47,074 nucleotides of DNA from Salinihabitans flavidus (lineage in GTDB: Bacteria > Pseudomonadota > Alphaproteobacteria > Rhodobacterales > Rhodobacteraceae): positions 1 through 47,074 of the forward strand of contig NZ_FODS01000026.1 in assembly GCF_900110425.1 (NCBI RefSeq). The letters are read 5' to 3'. A program made the translations under genes and the position numbers. Shown here piece by piece: positions 32,044 to 41,327 of the stretch (within the stretch, counting starts at the first letter, position 1; each line of letters starts with the position of its first letter). Under the pieces are notes generated by a model. That model was not told where the DNA came from, did no database searches, and saw only the letters and a program-made list of their open reading frames with translations.

Positions 32044-33057
32044 ATGGAATTTCTCAACGCTATCGTGGCGCTTTCGAACTACGTTCTCATCCCCGCGATC
32101 GCCTATGGCAGCCAACTCTCGCTTGGAGCGCTCGGCGTTACACTGATCTACGGCATCCTTCGGTTCTCCAATTTCGCGCATGGCGACACGATGGCCTTTG
32201 GCACGATGGTCACGATTCTGGTCACATGGTGGTTCCAGTCCATGGGGATCAGCTTCGGCCCCCTGCCCACGGCACTTCTGGCGCTGCCGCTGGGGATCGT
32301 CGGCTGCATGGCGCTGTTGCTGTTCACCGACCGGGTCGTTTACCGCTTCTACCGGGCGCAGAAGGCCAAGCCGGTTATCCTTGTCATCGTGTCGATGGGC
32401 GTGATGTTCGTTCTCAATGGTCTGGTGCGCTTCATCATCGGAACGGACGATCAACGCTTTGCCGATGGTGAACGCTTCATCATCACGGCGGGCGATTTCA
32501 AGACGATGACGGGCCTTGATGAGGGGATGGCGATCAAGACCACGCAGGGGATCACCGTCGTGGTCGCCGTGATCGCAGTGGCTCTCCTGTTCTGGTTCCT
32601 CAATCGCACACGCACCGGCAAATCCATGCGCGCCTATTCCGATAACGAGGATCTGGCGCTTCTGTCGGGAATCAACCCCGAACGCGTGGTGATGTATGCG
32701 TGGCTGATCGTGGCTGCGTTGGCGACGATAGCCGGGGTTCTCTACGGACTCGACAAAACGTTCCGACCCTTTGTCTATTTCCAGCTTCTGCTTCCGGTGT
32801 TCGCTGCAGCCATCGTTGGCGGGCTCGGCAGCCCGCTCGGCGCCATCGCGGGCGGGTTCATCATCGCCTTTTCCGAGGTGATGGTGACCTATGCCTGGAA
32901 GAAGGTGATCGTCTACCTTGTGCCATTCGAGAGCCTTGAACCATCGGGGCTCGTCCAGCTTCTGAGCACAGAATACAAATTCGCGGTCAGCTTCGTGATC
33001 CTGCTGATCGTTCTTCTGTTCCGGCCGACCGGCCTTTTCCGGGGGAAATCAGTATGA
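32044..33057 (+). CDS. HAAT-type ABC importer permease (LivH-like)
   Basis: 337 residues, mainly hydrophobic, about eight membrane helices. LivH motifs YGILRFSNFAHGDTMAFGT at about 36-54, MRAYSDNEDLALLSGINPE and VGGLGSPLGAIAGGFIIAF. A soluble insertion around residues 135-170 (TDDQRFADGERFIITAG) faces one side of the membrane. Overlaps the next permease by 4 bp (ATGA). Confidence 0.93.
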   Translation: MEFLNAIVALSNYVLIPAIAYGSQLSLGALGVTLIYGILRFSNFAHGDTMAFGTMVTILVTWWFQSMGISFGPLPTALLALPLGIVGCMALLLFTDRVVYRFYRAQKAKPVILVIVSMGVMFVLNGLVRFIIGTDDQRFADGERFIITAGDFKTMTGLDEGMAIKTTQGITVVVAVIAVALLFWFLNRTRTGKSMRAYSDNEDLALLSGINPERVVMYAWLIVAALATIAGVLYGLDKTFRPFVYFQLLLPVFAAAIVGGLGSPLGAIAGGFIIAFSEVMVTYAWKKVIVYLVPFESLEPSGLVQLLSTEYKFAVSFVILLIVLLFRPTGLFRGKSV

Positions 33058-34358
33058 GTGAGAGCGTGAAAAACACCCTTCTGTTCGTGATCGTCGCCGC
33101 GCTGATCGTGATCACCGGAATTTTTCAGAGCTGGAACACCGCGCTGTTCATCCTCAACATGGGGTTGATTTCGGCCATCATGTCGATGGGGGTGAACCTG
33201 CAATGGGGCTTTGCCGGGCTGTTCAACGTCGGCGTGATGGGGTTTATCGCGCTTGGCGGGCTTGCCGTGGTCCTGATCTCCATGCCGCCGGTGGCGGAAG
33301 CCTGGGCCGCCGGCGGGCTACGTATCCTGCTGGGTCTGGCGCTGGGGGCCGCCACCATCGTCGCGGCAATCCTGACCTATAACCGGATGCCGCCGGGGCG
33401 AAATCGTGTACTGGCAATGCTGGTCCTGCTCGCCGTCGGCTTCTTCGTGTTTCGCGCGGTCTTTGACGGCGGTGTGCAGGCCGTTGAATCGGTGGACCCG
33501 TCGGCGACCGGCTATCTTGGCGGGATGGGTCTTCCGGTGCTGCTGTCGTGGCCCGTGGGCGGCGTCCTGGCCGCCGGTGCGGCGTGGATCATCGGCAAGG
33601 CCGCGCTTGGCTTGCGCTCCGATTATCTTGCCATAGCAACGCTCGGCATCGCGGAGATCATCATTGCCGTCATCAAGAACGAGGATTGGCTGGCGCGCGG
33701 GGTCAAGAACGTGAGCAACCTGCCGCGCCCGGTGCCCGATGAGGTGGACCTTCAGAACACCCCCACCTTCGTCGATCAGGTGCAGGCCATTGGCATGGAC
33801 CCTGTTCCGGCGTCCTCCTTGTTCGTGAAGTTGGGGTATTCGGTGCATTTCGTCGTGGTTTTGGTGATCATTTTCGTTCTGGCACAGCTCGCCCTCAAGA
33901 GTCCCTGGGGCCGGATGATGCGCGCGATCCGCGACAATGAGGTCGCGGCGGAGGCGATGGGCAAGGATGTCACACGCCGGCATTTGCAGGTCTTCATTCT
34001 CGGTTCCGCCGTCTGCGGGATTGGCGGGGCGATGATGACCACGCTGGACGGGCAGCTCACGCCCGGCACCTATCAGCCGCTGCGGTTCACCTTCCTCATC
34101 TGGGTGATGGTGATTGTCGGGGGATCGGGCAACAATCTAGGCGCGGTGCTGGGGGGATTCCTGATCTGGTTCCTCTGGGTGCAAGTCGAGCCGATCGGCG
34201 CCTTCCTGATGACTGTTCTCACCTCCGGAATGGCCGATGACAACGCGCTGAAACTGCATCTGATCGACAGCGTGGCCCATATGCGGCTTCTGACAATGGG
34301 GTTAATCCTGTTGCTGATGCTGCGGTTCAGTCCACGGGGGCTGATCCCCGAGAAATAG
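33054..34358 (+). CDS. HAAT-type ABC importer permease (LivM-like)
   Basis: 434 residues with about ten hydrophobic segments. LivM motifs NLQWGFAGLFNVGVMGF, LRSDYLAIATLGIAEII, MRAIRDNEVAAEAMGKD and VIVGGSGNNLGAVLGGFL. Last gene of the importer operon. No clear terminator in the 52 bp before the converging HerA-like gene. Confidence 0.93.
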   Translation: MSESVKNTLLFVIVAALIVITGIFQSWNTALFILNMGLISAIMSMGVNLQWGFAGLFNVGVMGFIALGGLAVVLISMPPVAEAWAAGGLRILLGLALGAATIVAAILTYNRMPPGRNRVLAMLVLLAVGFFVFRAVFDGGVQAVESVDPSATGYLGGMGLPVLLSWPVGGVLAAGAAWIIGKAALGLRSDYLAIATLGIAEIIIAVIKNEDWLARGVKNVSNLPRPVPDEVDLQNTPTFVDQVQAIGMDPVPASSLFVKLGYSVHFVVVLVIIFVLAQLALKSPWGRMMRAIRDNEVAAEAMGKDVTRRHLQVFILGSAVCGIGGAMMTTLDGQLTPGTYQPLRFTFLIWVMVIVGGSGNNLGAVLGGFLIWFLWVQVEPIGAFLMTVLTSGMADDNALKLHLIDSVAHMRLLTMGLILLLMLRFSPRGLIPEK

Positions 34359-34410
34359 GTAAACGGGTGGCTGACGGGTGCGAAGCCGACGTGGCGAATT
34401 GTCTGACACT

Positions 34411-35949
34411 TCAGCGGCCTTTGAACAGACCGCCAAGGATGCCACGCACGATACGGCGACCAGTGGTGCCGGTCAGTTCCTTCGCCACCATTTTTCCCAT
34501 GGCGGTGCCGAAGCTGTCGGCGGTCTTGCGTCCCGATCCCGAGCGGGTCACGCGCGCGCCAGAATAGCGGCGCGCGGCATTGTATTCCCGCTCAGCGGGG
34601 GAGGCTGCCTCTTCGTCTTGCACGGCGGCTTCGGCCTCTGCCGCCGCACGTTCGGCCCGATCCTTGAGCATCTCAAGCGCGGACACACGATCACGCAGCG
34701 TCTCGTATTTCCCGGCAATCGGCGATGTGGCGACAAACCCCGCGCGCGCCGGGCTTTCAATCGGACCGAGCCGCGACGAGGGCGGTCGGATCAGGGTACG
34801 TTCGACGATGCCGGGTACGCCCTTGTCTTCAAGCATGGAGGTAACGGCCTCGCCCACGCCGACCTCGCGGATCGCGACTTCGGTGTCGATGCGCGGATTC
34901 TCCCGGTAGGTTTGCGCGGCAAGCCGCAGCGCCTTGCGGTCCCGCGCGGTGAAGGCCCGCAGCGCATGTTGCACCCGATTGCCAAGTTGTCCGAGCACAT
35001 CCTCGGGGATGTCATCGGGGGACTGCGTGACGAAGTAGACACCCACCCCCTTGGAGCGGATCAGGCGTGCCACCTGTTCTACCTTGTCGATCAGCGCCTT
35101 TGGCGCGTCATCGAACAACAGGTGCGCCTCGTCGAAAAAGAACACCAGCCTTGGCTTGTCCGGATCGCCGATCTCAGGCAATTCCTCGAAAAGCTCCGAC
35201 AACAGCCAGAGCAGGAAAGTCGCGTAGAGGCGCGGTGAGCGCATGAGCGTATCGGCGGCCAGGATGTTGATGCGACCGCGACCGTCGGAATCGGTGCGCA
35301 AAATGTCAGACAATTCAAGCGCCGGCTCTCCGAACAACCTGTCCCCGCCCTGGTTCTCGAGCACCAGAAGCCGTCGCTGTATCGCGCCGAGGGACGAGAC
35401 CGCGATATTGCCATAACGCAGTGAAAAATCGGCACGGCTCTCCCCTACCCAGACCAGCAGCGACTGAAGATCCCTGAGATCGAGAAGCGGCATCCCCTCC
35501 TCGTCGGCGAGCCGGAACGCAATGTTAAGGATGCCTTCCTGCGCTTCGCTCAGGTCAAGCAGACGGGACAGAAGGAGCGGCCCCATTTCGGCCACTGTGG
35601 TGCGGACCGGGTGGCCCTGCGTACCGAAGAGATCCCAGAATGTGACCGGGAAGGATTGATAGGCGTAGGTGTCAAAACCGATTTTCTCCGCGCGTTCCGT
35701 GAAGGCGCCATGCAGCTTGAAATCCGGCGATCCAGCTTCCGCCAGCCCTGAAAGATCGCCTTTCACATCCGACAGAAACACCGGCACGCCGGCATTGGAA
35801 AACCCTTCGGCCAAAATCTGAAGCGTCACCGTCTTGCCCGTTCCCGTCGCCCCGGCGATCAGCCCGTGGCGGTTCGCATAGTTTAGCGCGAGATATTGCT
35901 TTTGCCCGTAGTCGGGACCACCGCCACCGATAAAGATCGAATTTTCCAC
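34411..35949 (-). CDS. HerA-like ATPase, DUF853 (YjgR-type)
   Basis: 512 residues. Walker A GATGTGKTVTL (about 35-45), Walker B RLVFFFDEAHLLFDDAP, arginine-finger region and a C-terminal tail with basic Gly-rich ends (TGTTGRRIVRGILGG). Members of this family are hexameric HerA/FtsK-type ATPases of unknown cellular role. A short acidic-to-basic linker (about 420-460, rich in Ala and Glu) precedes the tail. Stands alone, converging on livM. Confidence 0.9.
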   Translation of the reverse strand: MENSIFIGGGGPDYGQKQYLALNYANRHGLIAGATGTGKTVTLQILAEGFSNAGVPVFLSDVKGDLSGLAEAGSPDFKLHGAFTERAEKIGFDTYAYQSFPVTFWDLFGTQGHPVRTTVAEMGPLLLSRLLDLSEAQEGILNIAFRLADEEGMPLLDLRDLQSLLVWVGESRADFSLRYGNIAVSSLGAIQRRLLVLENQGGDRLFGEPALELSDILRTDSDGRGRINILAADTLMRSPRLYATFLLWLLSELFEELPEIGDPDKPRLVFFFDEAHLLFDDAPKALIDKVEQVARLIRSKGVGVYFVTQSPDDIPEDVLGQLGNRVQHALRAFTARDRKALRLAAQTYRENPRIDTEVAIREVGVGEAVTSMLEDKGVPGIVERTLIRPPSSRLGPIESPARAGFVATSPIAGKYETLRDRVSALEMLKDRAERAAAEAEAAVQDEEAASPAEREYNAARRYSGARVTRSGSGRKTADSFGTAMGKMVAKELTGTTGRRIVRGILGGLFKGR

Positions 35950-36082
35950 GACTTTTCCCTTCTACCCTGTGCAGCGCACGGCGCTTTCGAAGACAACGTT
36001 AACCATTCTCTGCGAGGGTTCAATCGGTCCCGTCGCCTTGTCCTCTTGGCCGTGGGGCCATCTTCCTCCCTGTCAGACTGGA

Positions 36083-36111
36083 CCGTGCCCCCGGGCACGG
36101 TCTTTTTCGCT
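36083..36111 (+). terminator. Rho-independent terminator, orphan 1
   Basis: GACCGTGCCC pairs with GGGCACGGTC around a short CC loop, followed by TTTTT. Perfect 10-bp stem, pointing rightward, with no rightward gene upstream in the window that it would serve. Confidence 0.8.
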
Positions 36112-36188
36112 ACCCGGACACCGGAGTTGGTGCCGAAGTGGCCATATTACATATTGACGGACGCCCCCATTCTTCGTAGCGTTCTATC

Positions 36189-36252
36189 AGTGAATAAGTC
36201 GGCCAGTCCGACGGGGAGCGAAAAGGAAAGGGGGCTGTCGTGGCCCCTTTTT
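36189..36252 (+). ncRNA. Candidate small RNA ending in an orphan terminator
   Basis: Promoter-like TTGACG (36154-36159), 17 bp, TAGCGT (36177-36182), followed about 45 bp later by a terminator at 36227-36252 (AAAGGGGGC, 7-nt loop, GCCCCTTTT, T-run). A transcript of about 60 nt would result. No match to a known RNA family is recognised; the -10 box is weak. Confidence 0.3.
36227..36252 (+). terminator. Rho-independent terminator, orphan 2
   Basis: AAAGGGGGC (36227-36235) pairs with GCCCCTTTT (36243-36251) with one G-T pair; 7-nt loop; T-run to 36252. Rightward. Confidence 0.8.
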
Positions 36253-36391
36253 CATTGTTCATTCAAAGGCGTTTAGGCTGGCGGATTGTTGCTCCATGCA
36301 CCATACTGACGGCCATCAACTGCATGACAGATCGTTGCCATCGTGCTAGAGGCAGGGTGACTTCTGACATCAACATAATCGGGGGCGATCC

Positions 36392-36988
36392 ATGTCCAGC
36401 ATTTTCAAATTCCTGCCCGCACTCGCACTTGTCGCGTTGGGCGGCGGTGCCATCGCACAAGACGTCGAGACCGATTCCGACCTGTCGATGGGAGAGGCCA
36501 TAGCCGAGGACGACGCCGAGAATATCAGCCGAGAGGCGATTGGTGACTGGGAACTGCAGTGCCAGATGATCGATGGCGAAAAGGGGCCCTGTTCGATGCA
36601 TCAGCTACTTCTCGATGAGAACGAGAACCCGGTGGCCGAGGTCAATATCTTCCGGCTGGCCAACGGCGGCATGGCCGCAGCCGGGGCCACGATCATCGTG
36701 CCGCTTGAGACGCTGCTGACCGCGCAACTTACCATCGCGATCGATGGTGGTGCCGCGAAGCGCTATCCCTTCGCCTATTGCACGCAGGTTGGGTGTGTCG
36801 CGCGCATCGGCTTTACCGAGCAGGATCTGGAAGCCTACAAGAAGGGGCAGGTCGCCCTGGCGACCATCGTGCCCGCCGTGGCGCCTGATCAGACGGTGGA
36901 TCTCGACATCTCTCTGTCCGGTTTCACCAAGGCTTATGAAGAGTCCACCCCGGTCGAGCAGCCCGCCCCGACGCCAACCCAAAACTGA
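36392..36988 (+). CDS. Invasion-associated locus B (IalB) family protein
   Basis: 198 residues with signal peptide (FLPALALVALGGGAIAQ). IalB core: GDWELQCQMIDGEKGPCSM with the paired cysteines, LETLLTAQLTIAIDGG, YPFAYCTQVGCVARIGF with a second cysteine pair, and a Pro/Thr-rich tail. Periplasmic or outer-membrane associated; widespread in alphaproteobacteria irrespective of pathogenicity, function unclear. Followed by a strong terminator. Confidence 0.88.
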   Translation: MSSIFKFLPALALVALGGGAIAQDVETDSDLSMGEAIAEDDAENISREAIGDWELQCQMIDGEKGPCSMHQLLLDENENPVAEVNIFRLANGGMAAAGATIIVPLETLLTAQLTIAIDGGAAKRYPFAYCTQVGCVARIGFTEQDLEAYKKGQVALATIVPAVAPDQTVDLDISLSGFTKAYEESTPVEQPAPTPTQN

Positions 36989-37021
36989 TCCGTGACCATT
37001 TCTTGAGGTCGAAAGACCACC

Positions 37022-37046
37022 GGGCCACCCTTTGGGGTGGCCCTTT
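37022..37046 (+). terminator. Rho-independent terminator after the IalB gene
   Basis: GGGCCACCC (37022-37030), TTTG loop, GGGTGGCCC (37035-37043), TTT. Perfect 9-bp stem; may also serve the converging ketosynthase gene. Confidence 0.85.
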
Positions 37047-37057
37047 GCGTTGGCCGG

Positions 37058-38266
37058 TCACACCCGGCGCAGCGCCAGCACGGCGTTCAACCCGCCAAAG
37101 GCAAAGGCGTTGGACAGAGCGACGTTGACCTTCGCCTCTCGCGCCTCGTTCGGAACAACATCGAGCGCGCATTCCGGGTCTGGCTCCTGATAACCGATGG
37201 TGGGCGCGATCACCCCGTCGCGCAGCGCCATGATACAGGCCAGAAGCTCCACCGCCCCGGTCCCGCCGATCAGGTGCCCGTGCATCGACTTTGTGGAGGA
37301 GATCATGAGCTTGTCGGCATGGGGTCCGAACACATCGGCCACGGCGGCGCATTCGGTCTTGTCATTGGCGGCGGTGCCGGTGCCGTGGGCGTTGATGTAA
37401 CCGACTTCTTCGCAGTCGATCGCGCTATCGGCCAGCGCTCCGGCGATTGTTCGCGCTGCGCCGCGTTTTGACGGCATCACGATGTCGGAGGCATCAGAGG
37501 ACATGGCATACCCTGCCACCTCGGCCATAATCTCGGCGCCGCGCTTTTTGGCGTGCTCATATTCCTCGAAAATGAAGACACCCGCCCCTTCGCCTTGCAC
37601 CATGCCGTTGCGGTTGGCCGAAAACGGACGGCAGGCATCGCGTGACATCACGCGCAGACCCTCCCATGCCTTGACGCCGCCAAAACAGAGCATGGATTCC
37701 GATCCGCCCGTGACCATCGCCGGCGCCATGCCGCAGCGAATCATCTGAAACGCCTGCGCCATCGCATGGTTCGAGGACGCACAAGCGGAGGCGACGGTGA
37801 AACTCGGCCCCTTGAGGTTGAATTCCATGCTCACATGGCTCGCCGCGGCATTGTTCATGAGCTTGGGCACGACAAAGGGATGCACCCGGTTCTTGCCGTC
37901 CTCGTAGACCGAGCGGTAGTTGTCATCGAGCGTGGTCATCCCCCCGCCCGATGTGCCCAGGATCACGCCGCATTTCGCGGCCATCTCGCCCGAAAACTCC
38001 AGCCCGGCCTGCGCGATGGCCTGACGCGCGGCGACAAGCGTGAACTGCGTGAATCGATCATAGAGTGCCATCTGCTGCCGGTTGAAAATGCCTTCGGCCT
38101 CGAAGCCCTTGACCTGACCGCCGATCTTAATGGCAAGCCGGTCGAGATCGCGCATTTCAAGCTGGCCGATACCGCATCGCCCCTCGCGCATCGCCTCAAG
38201 CGTTTCGGGCACGTCGTGCCCCAGCGCGTTGATCGTGCCCGCGCCGGTGATGACCACCCGTTTCAT
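37058..38266 (-). CDS. Beta-ketoacyl-ACP synthase, FabF/NodE-like
   Basis: 402 residues from ATG 38266 (a longer open frame upstream overlaps no signal). Thiolase fold with catalytic Cys162 (TVASACASSNHAM), His in YINAHGTGTAANDKTE and His in KSMHGHLIGGTGAVE: the KAS II triad. Elongates acyl-ACP with malonyl-ACP. It follows a dedicated acyl carrier protein and lpxD in one operon, which suggests it makes a special acyl chain for lipid A rather than serving bulk fatty-acid synthesis. Confidence 0.93.
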   Translation of the reverse strand: MKRVVITGAGTINALGHDVPETLEAMREGRCGIGQLEMRDLDRLAIKIGGQVKGFEAEGIFNRQQMALYDRFTQFTLVAARQAIAQAGLEFSGEMAAKCGVILGTSGGGMTTLDDNYRSVYEDGKNRVHPFVVPKLMNNAAASHVSMEFNLKGPSFTVASACASSNHAMAQAFQMIRCGMAPAMVTGGSESMLCFGGVKAWEGLRVMSRDACRPFSANRNGMVQGEGAGVFIFEEYEHAKKRGAEIMAEVAGYAMSSDASDIVMPSKRGAARTIAGALADSAIDCEEVGYINAHGTGTAANDKTECAAVADVFGPHADKLMISSTKSMHGHLIGGTGAVELLACIMALRDGVIAPTIGYQEPDPECALDVVPNEAREAKVNVALSNAFAFGGLNAVLALRRV

Positions 38267-38291
38267 GCCTGTCGGCCCCCTGCCCTGTCGC

Positions 38292-38549
38292 TCACTTCTG
38301 TTCCGCCACGAGCTTCTCGATTCCGGCAACGATGGAGGCGACCGACGAGATGTCGAAATCGCTTTCCTGCGGATCATTGGCATTGAACGGCACAGAGATG
38401 TCGAATGCTTCCTCGATCGCGAAAATGCTTTCCACCAGTCCGAGGCTGTCGATTCCCAGATCCTCGAGCGTGCTGTCCATCGTCACATCCGAAGGCTCCA
38501 GCACGGCCTGGTCGGCGATGATTGCGATCACCTTGTCCCTGATCTCCAT
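38292..38549 (-). CDS. Dedicated acyl carrier protein (AcpXL-like context)
   Basis: 85 residues from ATG 38549, chosen because a purine-rich site lies before it; an ATG at 38558 is possible. Phosphopantetheine attachment Ser35 in LGIDSLGLVE. The following FAIEEAFDISVPFNAND segment resembles AcpXL-type special carriers more than the housekeeping AcpP. Acidic and soluble. Lies between lpxD and a ketosynthase. Confidence 0.92.
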   Translation of the reverse strand: MEIRDKVIAIIADQAVLEPSDVTMDSTLEDLGIDSLGLVESIFAIEEAFDISVPFNANDPQESDFDISSVASIVAGIEKLVAEQK

Positions 38550-38585
38550 GACTTCCATCCTTCCAGATCCGCCCTCAGGCGTGAT

Positions 38586-39677
38586 TTAACTGCTGCCGCC
38601 AGCCTTGAGAACAGCTTTCTTCAACGCCGCGACATCGGAAAGAAGACGCGGCAGGCGGCGCGTTGCCTTGTAGATTTCCACGTTGTTGTCCATCTTGACC
38701 GCCGGATATCCCATGACGGCGCGTCCCGCCGGTACATTCGACAACACTGCGCTTGAGGCGGCGACAACCACATTGTCGCCAATGACAAGATTGTCCGCGA
38801 CGCCCGACTGGCCGGCCAGCACCACGTTATTGCCAAGCGTCGTCGATCCCGCGACCCCCGATTGAGCGCACAGAAGGCAGTCGCGTCCGATGACCACGTT
38901 ATGACCCACCTGAACAAGGCTGTCGATCTTGGTGCCGCTGCCCACCACGGTATCGCGGACCGTGCCGTTATCCACCGATGAATTGGCGCCGACCTCCACA
39001 TCGTCTCCGATCGTCACCGCGCCGAGGCTGTGAATCCGCGCCCAGGGTTGTGCGGCGGCCTCTCCGGTATCGCCCAAGGTCTCGCGCGCTTGCTCGGCGG
39101 TGCTTTTCTCGGGCGTGACAAAGGAAAACCCGTCACCGCCGATCCGCACGCCGGGTTGCGCAATAACGCGCGCGCCGAGCGTCGCACGCGCGCCTATACT
39201 CACCTGTTCGCGCAGAAAGACCCCCTCGCCCAGTGTCGCATCCATGCCGATGTGGCACTGCGGTCCGATGATGGTGCCCGCGCCGATCCGTGCGCGCGCG
39301 CCTATCACAGTCAGCGGCCCTATACTCACGCCATCGGCGATCTCGGCCGTGGGGTCAATCACCGCCGTGGGGTGAATGCCGGTGCCGAAGCCCTGCCCGG
39401 CATCCATCATCCGCGTCAGGCCCGCCATGGCATAGCGCGGACGCGGCGCGATGATCGCGGCCCGCAGCCCCAGCGCCTGCCAATCCGCCCCGGGCCAGAG
39501 CAGCGCCGCCTGCGCGTGGCCCTGCGCCAATGTCTCTGCGTATTTGGGGTTTGTCGCCAAGGCGAGATCGTGCCGACCCGCATCGACAGGTTCGGCCAGG
39601 GCCGAAATCAATAGCTCCGTGTCACCAAGAGCCTCCGCCCCGAGCGCCACCGCAATCTCCTGAATGGAATAGGCCAT
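38586..39677 (-). CDS. lpxD: UDP-3-O-(3-hydroxyacyl)glucosamine N-acyltransferase LpxD (or paralogue)
   Basis: 363 residues from ATG 39677. N-terminal uridine-binding domain (about 1-100), then many hexapeptide repeats (ADGVSIGPLTVIGARARIGAG and following) of a left-handed beta-helix; HNVVIGRDCLLCAQSGVAGS is the typical LpxD end with the catalytic histidine region, and GYPAVKMDNNVEIYKATRRLP closes. Adds an N-linked 3-hydroxyacyl chain during lipid A synthesis at the inner membrane. It is not next to bamA, fabZ or lpxA as the main lpxD usually is, so it may be a second copy. Confidence 0.88.
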   Translation of the reverse strand: MAYSIQEIAVALGAEALGDTELLISALAEPVDAGRHDLALATNPKYAETLAQGHAQAALLWPGADWQALGLRAAIIAPRPRYAMAGLTRMMDAGQGFGTGIHPTAVIDPTAEIADGVSIGPLTVIGARARIGAGTIIGPQCHIGMDATLGEGVFLREQVSIGARATLGARVIAQPGVRIGGDGFSFVTPEKSTAEQARETLGDTGEAAAQPWARIHSLGAVTIGDDVEVGANSSVDNGTVRDTVVGSGTKIDSLVQVGHNVVIGRDCLLCAQSGVAGSTTLGNNVVLAGQSGVADNLVIGDNVVVAASSAVLSNVPAGRAVMGYPAVKMDNNVEIYKATRRLPRLLSDVAALKKAVLKAGGSS

Positions 39678-39704
39678 CATATCCCCTGCCAGTCAGGGGA
39701 CGGT

Positions 39705-41327
39705 TTATCCGCGATAGGACCTCAATTCCACCCCTTCCTTCGCCATCGCGTCCCAGATTCGGGCATCGCGACCATAGACATCGCGGCGGTATTCCATGTG
39801 CCCCTTGGCAGAGGAAATCGCGGTGCGGTAGATGATATGAACCGGCACATGCGTCTCAAGGTCGATCTGCGTCTCGCGCCCCGTGTTCAGCGCGGAATGG
39901 AACACGTTCTTGGGGTCGGCCTCCTGCGGCGCCAGCAGCGCATAGGCGAAGTCGAACGGATCCTGAAGGCGGATGCAGCCATGTGAATAGGCGCGCACCT
40001 CTCTTGAAAACAGGTTCTTGGCCGGGGTGTCATGCAGGTAGATGTTGTATTTGTTCGGGAACATGAACTTCACCAGCCCGAGCGCGTTGCTTCTGCTTGG
40101 GGGTTGCTTGATGTCGAATGGAAAGTTGCGCGCGTTGAACTGCGAAAAATCCACGTTGGACCGATTGACCGTCCGTCCGCGCACATCCACAAGCCGCAGA
40201 TAGCTGACCGCATTGGGATTGCGCTTCAACATGGGCAGATATTCCTTGGTCGCAATGGAGCGCGGCACATGCCATGTCGGATTGACGATCATGTGCTCGA
40301 TCTCATCCGAAAACTCGGGGCTGCGCCGGTCATGGGCGTTCTTGCCCACAACAGAGCGGGTTTCAAAGCTGACCTTGCCATCATCCACAATCCGCGCGGT
40401 GAAATCGGTCAGGTTGACCAGAACATGCCGTGCCCCACGCTCATGATTGAGCCAGCGTTCACGCTCCATCGCCACGATCACCGACTTGAGGCGATCCTCG
40501 ACGCTCTTGTTGAGTTCCTCCATCGTGCTCTCACCGGCGACGCCATCGGCCTCAAGCCCGTGCATCGACTGAAATTTCTGCACCGACTTCTGGATCGCGG
40601 AATCGTAGGTATTTGTAATACTGCGCTTCATGTACCCCATGCGGATCAGCCGGTTCCGCAGCGCGGCGACCCCCTGCCCGGTTTCACCGGGTTTGAGTGT
40701 TCCCGACTGCACCATCGGCCCCCAGCCGCCGGACGCCATCAAACGTTCAAGCCGCATCTTCTCTTTCATCAAGCGCGCGTATTCAGGCGTTTGCGGTGGC
40801 AACGCGCGCATGACGGCCTCGGGGGAGCTTTGCGAGATTGCGCCCAGATAGGCTTGGCGGTTGCGATAGGGAGGCTCGCGCTTGATTCCGTCATCGACGC
40901 GGCCCGGAACAACCAGTCCGGTCTGCACATCGCGCGCATAGGTCAGGAACACCTTCGACAAGGCCACCTCGACCAGCCCCAGATCGCGCGGCGTTCTGGC
41001 CTCGCTCATTTTCGCAAGCAGCCCGTCGGCATCATAGCGGACGCCCGGCAGCCCGTGGTTCTCCGCCTCGCGCAGCGCCGTGATCAGCGCCTTGCGCCTT
41101 GCGCGATCCGCGTCGCCCGCACCAGTCCAGACCGGCTCATATCCCGATTCGCGGTAGTGGGCTGACAGGTCATCGTCGCGCGCGGCCGCTTCCGCCACCG
41201 CTTGACGGAATGCCATGCTCCTGTCCTGCGCCGACACTGGAGACAGTGTTGTCAGCGCCATGATCAAAATCGCCCCAGTCACGATCATGATTTGAAGTAA
41301 TCCGGCCCGTCGAAGCAGCAGCAGCAT
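39705..41327 (-). CDS. Exported L,D-transpeptidase (YcbB/LdtD-like)
   Basis: 540 residues from ATG 41327 (GAGGA upstream) with a signal peptide (ILIMALTTLSPVSAQ). A scaffold domain is followed by a peptidoglycan-binding PG_binding_1 motif (GYMKRSITNTYDSAIQKSVQKFQ region) and the YkuD catalytic domain with YLHDTP and the nucleophile motif SHGCIRLQDP. Makes 3-3 cross-links in peptidoglycan or attaches proteins to it. Divergent from a DUF882 cell-wall protein. Confidence 0.93.
   Translation of the reverse strand: MLLLLRRAGLLQIMIVTGAILIMALTTLSPVSAQDRSMAFRQAVAEAAARDDDLSAHYRESGYEPVWTGAGDADRARRKALITALREAENHGLPGVRYDADGLLAKMSEARTPRDLGLVEVALSKVFLTYARDVQTGLVVPGRVDDGIKREPPYRNRQAYLGAISQSSPEAVMRALPPQTPEYARLMKEKMRLERLMASGGWGPMVQSGTLKPGETGQGVAALRNRLIRMGYMKRSITNTYDSAIQKSVQKFQSMHGLEADGVAGESTMEELNKSVEDRLKSVIVAMERERWLNHERGARHVLVNLTDFTARIVDDGKVSFETRSVVGKNAHDRRSPEFSDEIEHMIVNPTWHVPRSIATKEYLPMLKRNPNAVSYLRLVDVRGRTVNRSNVDFSQFNARNFPFDIKQPPSRSNALGLVKFMFPNKYNIYLHDTPAKNLFSREVRAYSHGCIRLQDPFDFAYALLAPQEADPKNVFHSALNTGRETQIDLETHVPVHIIYRTAISSAKGHMEYRRDVYGRDARIWDAMAKEGVELRSYRG

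Larger units (their letters stand above)
35950..36391. other. Gene-free region with two orphan terminators
   Basis: 442 bp between the HerA-like gene (leftward) and ialB (rightward). Contains two rightward terminator hairpins with no rightward protein gene before them, and one promoter-like TTGACG-N17-TAGCGT (36154-36182). No convincing protein-coding frame was seen. Confidence 0.6.
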
